DNA from: an uncultured Lachnospiraceae bacterium
GTDB taxonomy: Bacteria > Bacillota > Clostridia > Lachnospirales > Lachnospiraceae
DNA: 6,553 nt
Assembly: GCA_900313265.1 (NCBI GenBank)
Contig: OMRN01000301.1
Coordinates: 1-6,553 of the forward strand
Direction: 5' to 3'
Shown one piece after another: positions 4,307-6,553 of the stretch (position 1 is its first letter; every line of letters begins with the position of its first letter). The notes under the pieces were generated by a model. That model had not been told where the DNA came from and did not search any database. It was given only the letters and a program-made list of their open reading frames with translations. A program made the translations under genes and the position numbers.

Positions 4307-6553
4307 TTATTCTTCGGTAATCATCTTTACCGGCTCGAGTTTCTTGATTCTGCTGCCGTTCGTCCAGGAAACCAGCATCGCAACACCGACGATTACGATT
4401 ACTACGCTGATATATGCTACAGGCGATAAGGAGAATGCCACTTTCCGGAATCCGAAAATCGTAAACATTAAGAGCATCACTTTTCCGCCGAAGAATGTGA
4501 CAAGGATAAGTCCCAGCACGATTCCGATTAAGATTGCGGGAATGTTCGAAAGCATAACCTGCGATATTAACTGGTTCGAAGTAAAGCCCAGCGCCTTGTT
4601 GACACCTAAATTTCTCCATTCCTTGGTAATCCTGGTCCGGATTAAAAGTGCTTCCGCCAAAGCTACAATGAGGGCCGTAACCAGCATAATGATGATCATG
4701 ATGGAAGCCATGGATGTTTTTAACATCGTGAAAAGTCCGCCGGTGGATGCTAACTCATCCGTAATTTCCACATCCGGATAAACATCCTTAAATTCCTTTT
4801 CCAGATCTTCAAACGTATAGCCCGGTTTTAGCTTCACATATATGCCAAACTCCTTCGGCATCCTTGCTATCCGCTCATATCCTTCCATGGTCATATAACT
4901 CATCATACCCATGTTATTAAAGGTCTGCATGATTCCGGTAACGAAGTAGGAAGCTTCCTCTTCTCCGTTTTTAACAATAATGGTATCGCCGACTTTCTTT
5001 CCTAAATTTGTTGCCGCACTTGATCCGAGCGCCAGCTCGTTTTCATAAACCGGCCAGCGTCCTTCCACCATCATTTCCGGACGCATTAAGGAAGTATCCG
5101 ATATGCATCTGGTTGTGATATTTTTGGTTTTCTTTCCGTTTACGTAATCGAAGGAAAACCAGTATTCATGATGGATTTGATTCACACATTCAAAACCTTT
5201 CACCGTCTCCTCCATATTCAGATCACCGGAGAAGTCCGCATCGTTGAGATCAAGGCCCGAAATCCGAAGAAGGGCATCCACATCTTTTCCCATGTTCTCA
5301 TAGATTCCGAATCCCATCGCAGCGGAGAATGCCAAAACTGCCATAATGGCGATGACTCCGATCTGACTTCTGAATTTTCCGAAGGTTTCCTTCATTGCCA
5401 GCGTCAGCGAAATCGGCAGGGATGTCTTGTCAAAAGGAAATACGTTTTTCTTGTAGTTATGCGTATTGATTCCGCCACGAAGCGCATCCAGAACGCTGGT
5501 TTTCTTATACTGTCTTCCGAGGAAGAGTGCAAAAATCGAAATAATGAAGCAGATTCCGGCAACCGTTCCGATGGCAACCGCCATATCCGGTCCCTGATTC
5601 CAGGAAAGTCCCAACAAGAACAGCATGATGAATCCGATTTTTCCCTGGATCAAAGCTCCAACCGCCACTCCGAGAAAACTTCCCGCAAAGGATACGAGCA
5701 GAAGCTGCAAAAGTAAAATGATCATCATTTCCTTTACGGTATATCCTCCTGCTTCCATGATTCCGGTATTTTTCATATTGTCCATGATGAAATTTTTCAC
5801 GGAAAAATCGATAACCACAAGCGCAATCGTTAAAATAATCAGCGCGAATACCAGAATAATGGCAATAAACAGGAAGGGAAGAATCATACCCGCCGTCATC
5901 ATTAAATCCGACGGAAAACAGTTCATCAAATCCATCACAAAATCCGGATGCAGGGACTGATAGGACTGAACCCAGAGGTTGTATTCCGCAAAAATCGCAT
6001 CCGCCTCGTCTCCCATGGAAACATTGTTCTTTACGGCCACATCCGACATCTTCATTTTAACCATCAGACAGCGTGTTATAAATCCATCGTTCTCGAATTC
6101 AATCTCGTTGTACATTTTATCGGAAATGCAGCACCAGTATGTTCCCATGTTCATCGGGGAAGACCAGATATAATCTTCGTTAAATCCGGCAATTCTGAAT
6201 TCGTAAATATTATCACCGATTTTCAGTTCGAAAAGATCCCCGATTTTATAACTTGTGGAAAGGCTGATTGGAAGAACGATATCCTTTCCGGAAAAAGATG
6301 AAGTATCGATGCTGGGCGTCTGAAGGCTTACTTCTTCGTCATAGCAGGCCAGCGCAAAAGGATATTCCGACCATTTGGACGTGCCTTTTTTACGATACTT
6401 GCCCATACCGTTTAAGAACTTGTTTTCTTCATAGTCCGTTACGTTTTCATCACCCTGGATAATTTCTCTTAACTTGAAGGTATTAACCTCATCCGATCCC
6501 TTCAGAAAAATGATATCCGTTCCGTTGATGACTTCCTTGTTGGTATTGCATAC
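4307..6553 (-). CDS. Two-module FtsX/MacB-type ABC permease, 5' end outside window
   Basis: The frame is open to the window edge, so the internal ATG at 6406 is not the start. 748 residues are visible, and alignment by eye with the downstream permease suggests at least about 50 N-terminal residues, including TM1, are missing. In visible numbering: extracytoplasmic domain 1 at about 1-218 with MacB-PCD-like KIGDLFELKIGDNIYEFRIAGF at 103-124, TM at about 220-247, FtsX core motif 1 at 259-275 (NMKNTGIMEAGGYTVKE), a hydrophobic block at about 275-311, TM at about 326-346, linker ALRGG at 357-361, TM5 at about 395-415, extracytoplasmic domain 2 at about 416-612 with NLGKKVGDTIIVKNG at 516-530, TM at about 614-638, FtsX core motif 2 at 647-662 (EWRNLGVNKALGFTSN), and two more TMs at about 661-689 and 709-731. 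It lacks an ATPase within view; the partner may lie upstream or be the ATPase at 1246-2001. Substrate unknown. A terminator follows. Confidence 0.94.
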   Translation of the reverse strand, partial: VCNTNKEVINGTDIIFLKGSDEVNTFKLREIIQGDENVTDYEENKFLNGMGKYRKKGTSKWSEYPFALACYDEEVSLQTPSIDTSSFSGKDIVLPISLSTSYKIGDLFELKIGDNIYEFRIAGFNEDYIWSSPMNMGTYWCCISDKMYNEIEFENDGFITRCLMVKMKMSDVAVKNNVSMGDEADAIFAEYNLWVQSYQSLHPDFVMDLMNCFPSDLMMTAGMILPFLFIAIILVFALIILTIALVVIDFSVKNFIMDNMKNTGIMEAGGYTVKEMMIILLLQLLLVSFAGSFLGVAVGALIQGKIGFIMLFLLGLSWNQGPDMAVAIGTVAGICFIISIFALFLGRQYKKTSVLDALRGGINTHNYKKNVFPFDKTSLPISLTLAMKETFGKFRSQIGVIAIMAVLAFSAAMGFGIYENMGKDVDALLRISGLDLNDADFSGDLNMEETVKGFECVNQIHHEYWFSFDYVNGKKTKNITTRCISDTSLMRPEMMVEGRWPVYENELALGSSAATNLGKKVGDTIIVKNGEEEASYFVTGIMQTFNNMGMMSYMTMEGYERIARMPKEFGIYVKLKPGYTFEDLEKEFKDVYPDVEITDELASTGGLFTMLKTSMASIMIIIMLVTALIVALAEALLIRTRITKEWRNLGVNKALGFTSNQLISQVMLSNIPAILIGIVLGLILVTFFGGKVMLLMFTIFGFRKVAFSLSPVAYISVVIVIVGVAMLVSWTNGSRIKKLEPVKMITEE

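Noticed and set aside
4263..4619. 118-codon open frame on the minus strand in another frame of the permease 3' end
   Set aside because: Runs out of frame inside the permease and ends in the terminator repeat; composition is that of a frame-shifted membrane protein, and no domain is recognisable.
5168..5716. 182-codon open frame on the plus strand
   Set aside because: It lies fully antisense to the permease, is rich in charged and polar residues without any domain pattern, and has no supported start signal; the minus-strand frame explains the DNA.
6404..6406. ATG as start of the upstream permease
   Set aside because: The frame is open for 49 more codons to the window edge with sequence typical of the extracytoplasmic domain, and starting here would remove the first membrane segment.
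6411..6418. Another TTTAAGA heptad on the plus strand
   Set aside because: Single copy within a coding region, no phased partner and no promoter; expected by chance.

Overview
The window is a stretch of a moderate-GC Bacillota genome, most likely a clostridium of the Lachnospiraceae type. I infer this from strong GGAGG-type ribosome binding sites, perfect sigma-A-like promoter hexamers and the style of the two-component and FtsX-type permease proteins; no rRNA or marker gene is present to confirm it. Every gene I can support lies on the minus strand, so the region is read from high to low coordinates.

Layout in transcription order: (i) 6553-4307, a large two-module FtsX/MacB-type ABC permease whose 5' end lies outside the window; (ii) 4306-4185, an intergenic region with a small hairpin, a 15-bp perfect inverted repeat that can act as a terminator, and an extended -10 promoter; (iii) 4184-3456, an OmpR-family response regulator; (iv) 3459-2140, its histidine kinase, overlapping the regulator by ATGA; (v) 2139-2002, an intergenic region with a repeat-derived hairpin element, four TTTAAGA-like heptads on a helical period, and a promoter; (vi) 2001-1246, an ABC ATPase of the MacB/LolD type; (vii) 1243-1, the first 414 residues of a second FtsX-type permease, two bases after the ATPase and cut by the window edge.

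Reading it as a system: the kinase has an extracytoplasmic domain of about 100 residues and probably senses an envelope or extracellular signal. It would phosphorylate the regulator, which very plausibly binds the heptad array just upstream of the ATPase promoter and switches on the ATPase-permease operon. This is the general logic of envelope-stress and antimicrobial-peptide response modules in Bacillota, but the kinase is not of the loopless BceS type. The substrate cannot be read from the sequence. The upstream permease is clearly a paralogue of the downstream one (shared cytosolic linker motif) but has no ATPase of its own in view.

The most notable non-coding observations are the 11-11-10 bp heptad operator, which resembles the streptococcal CiaR box, and three copies of the 12-mer GGTGCCTGTCAC. 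Two of these form a REPIN-like inverted pair that supplies both a terminator stem and a promoter -35 box; the third contains the stop codon of the kinase gene.
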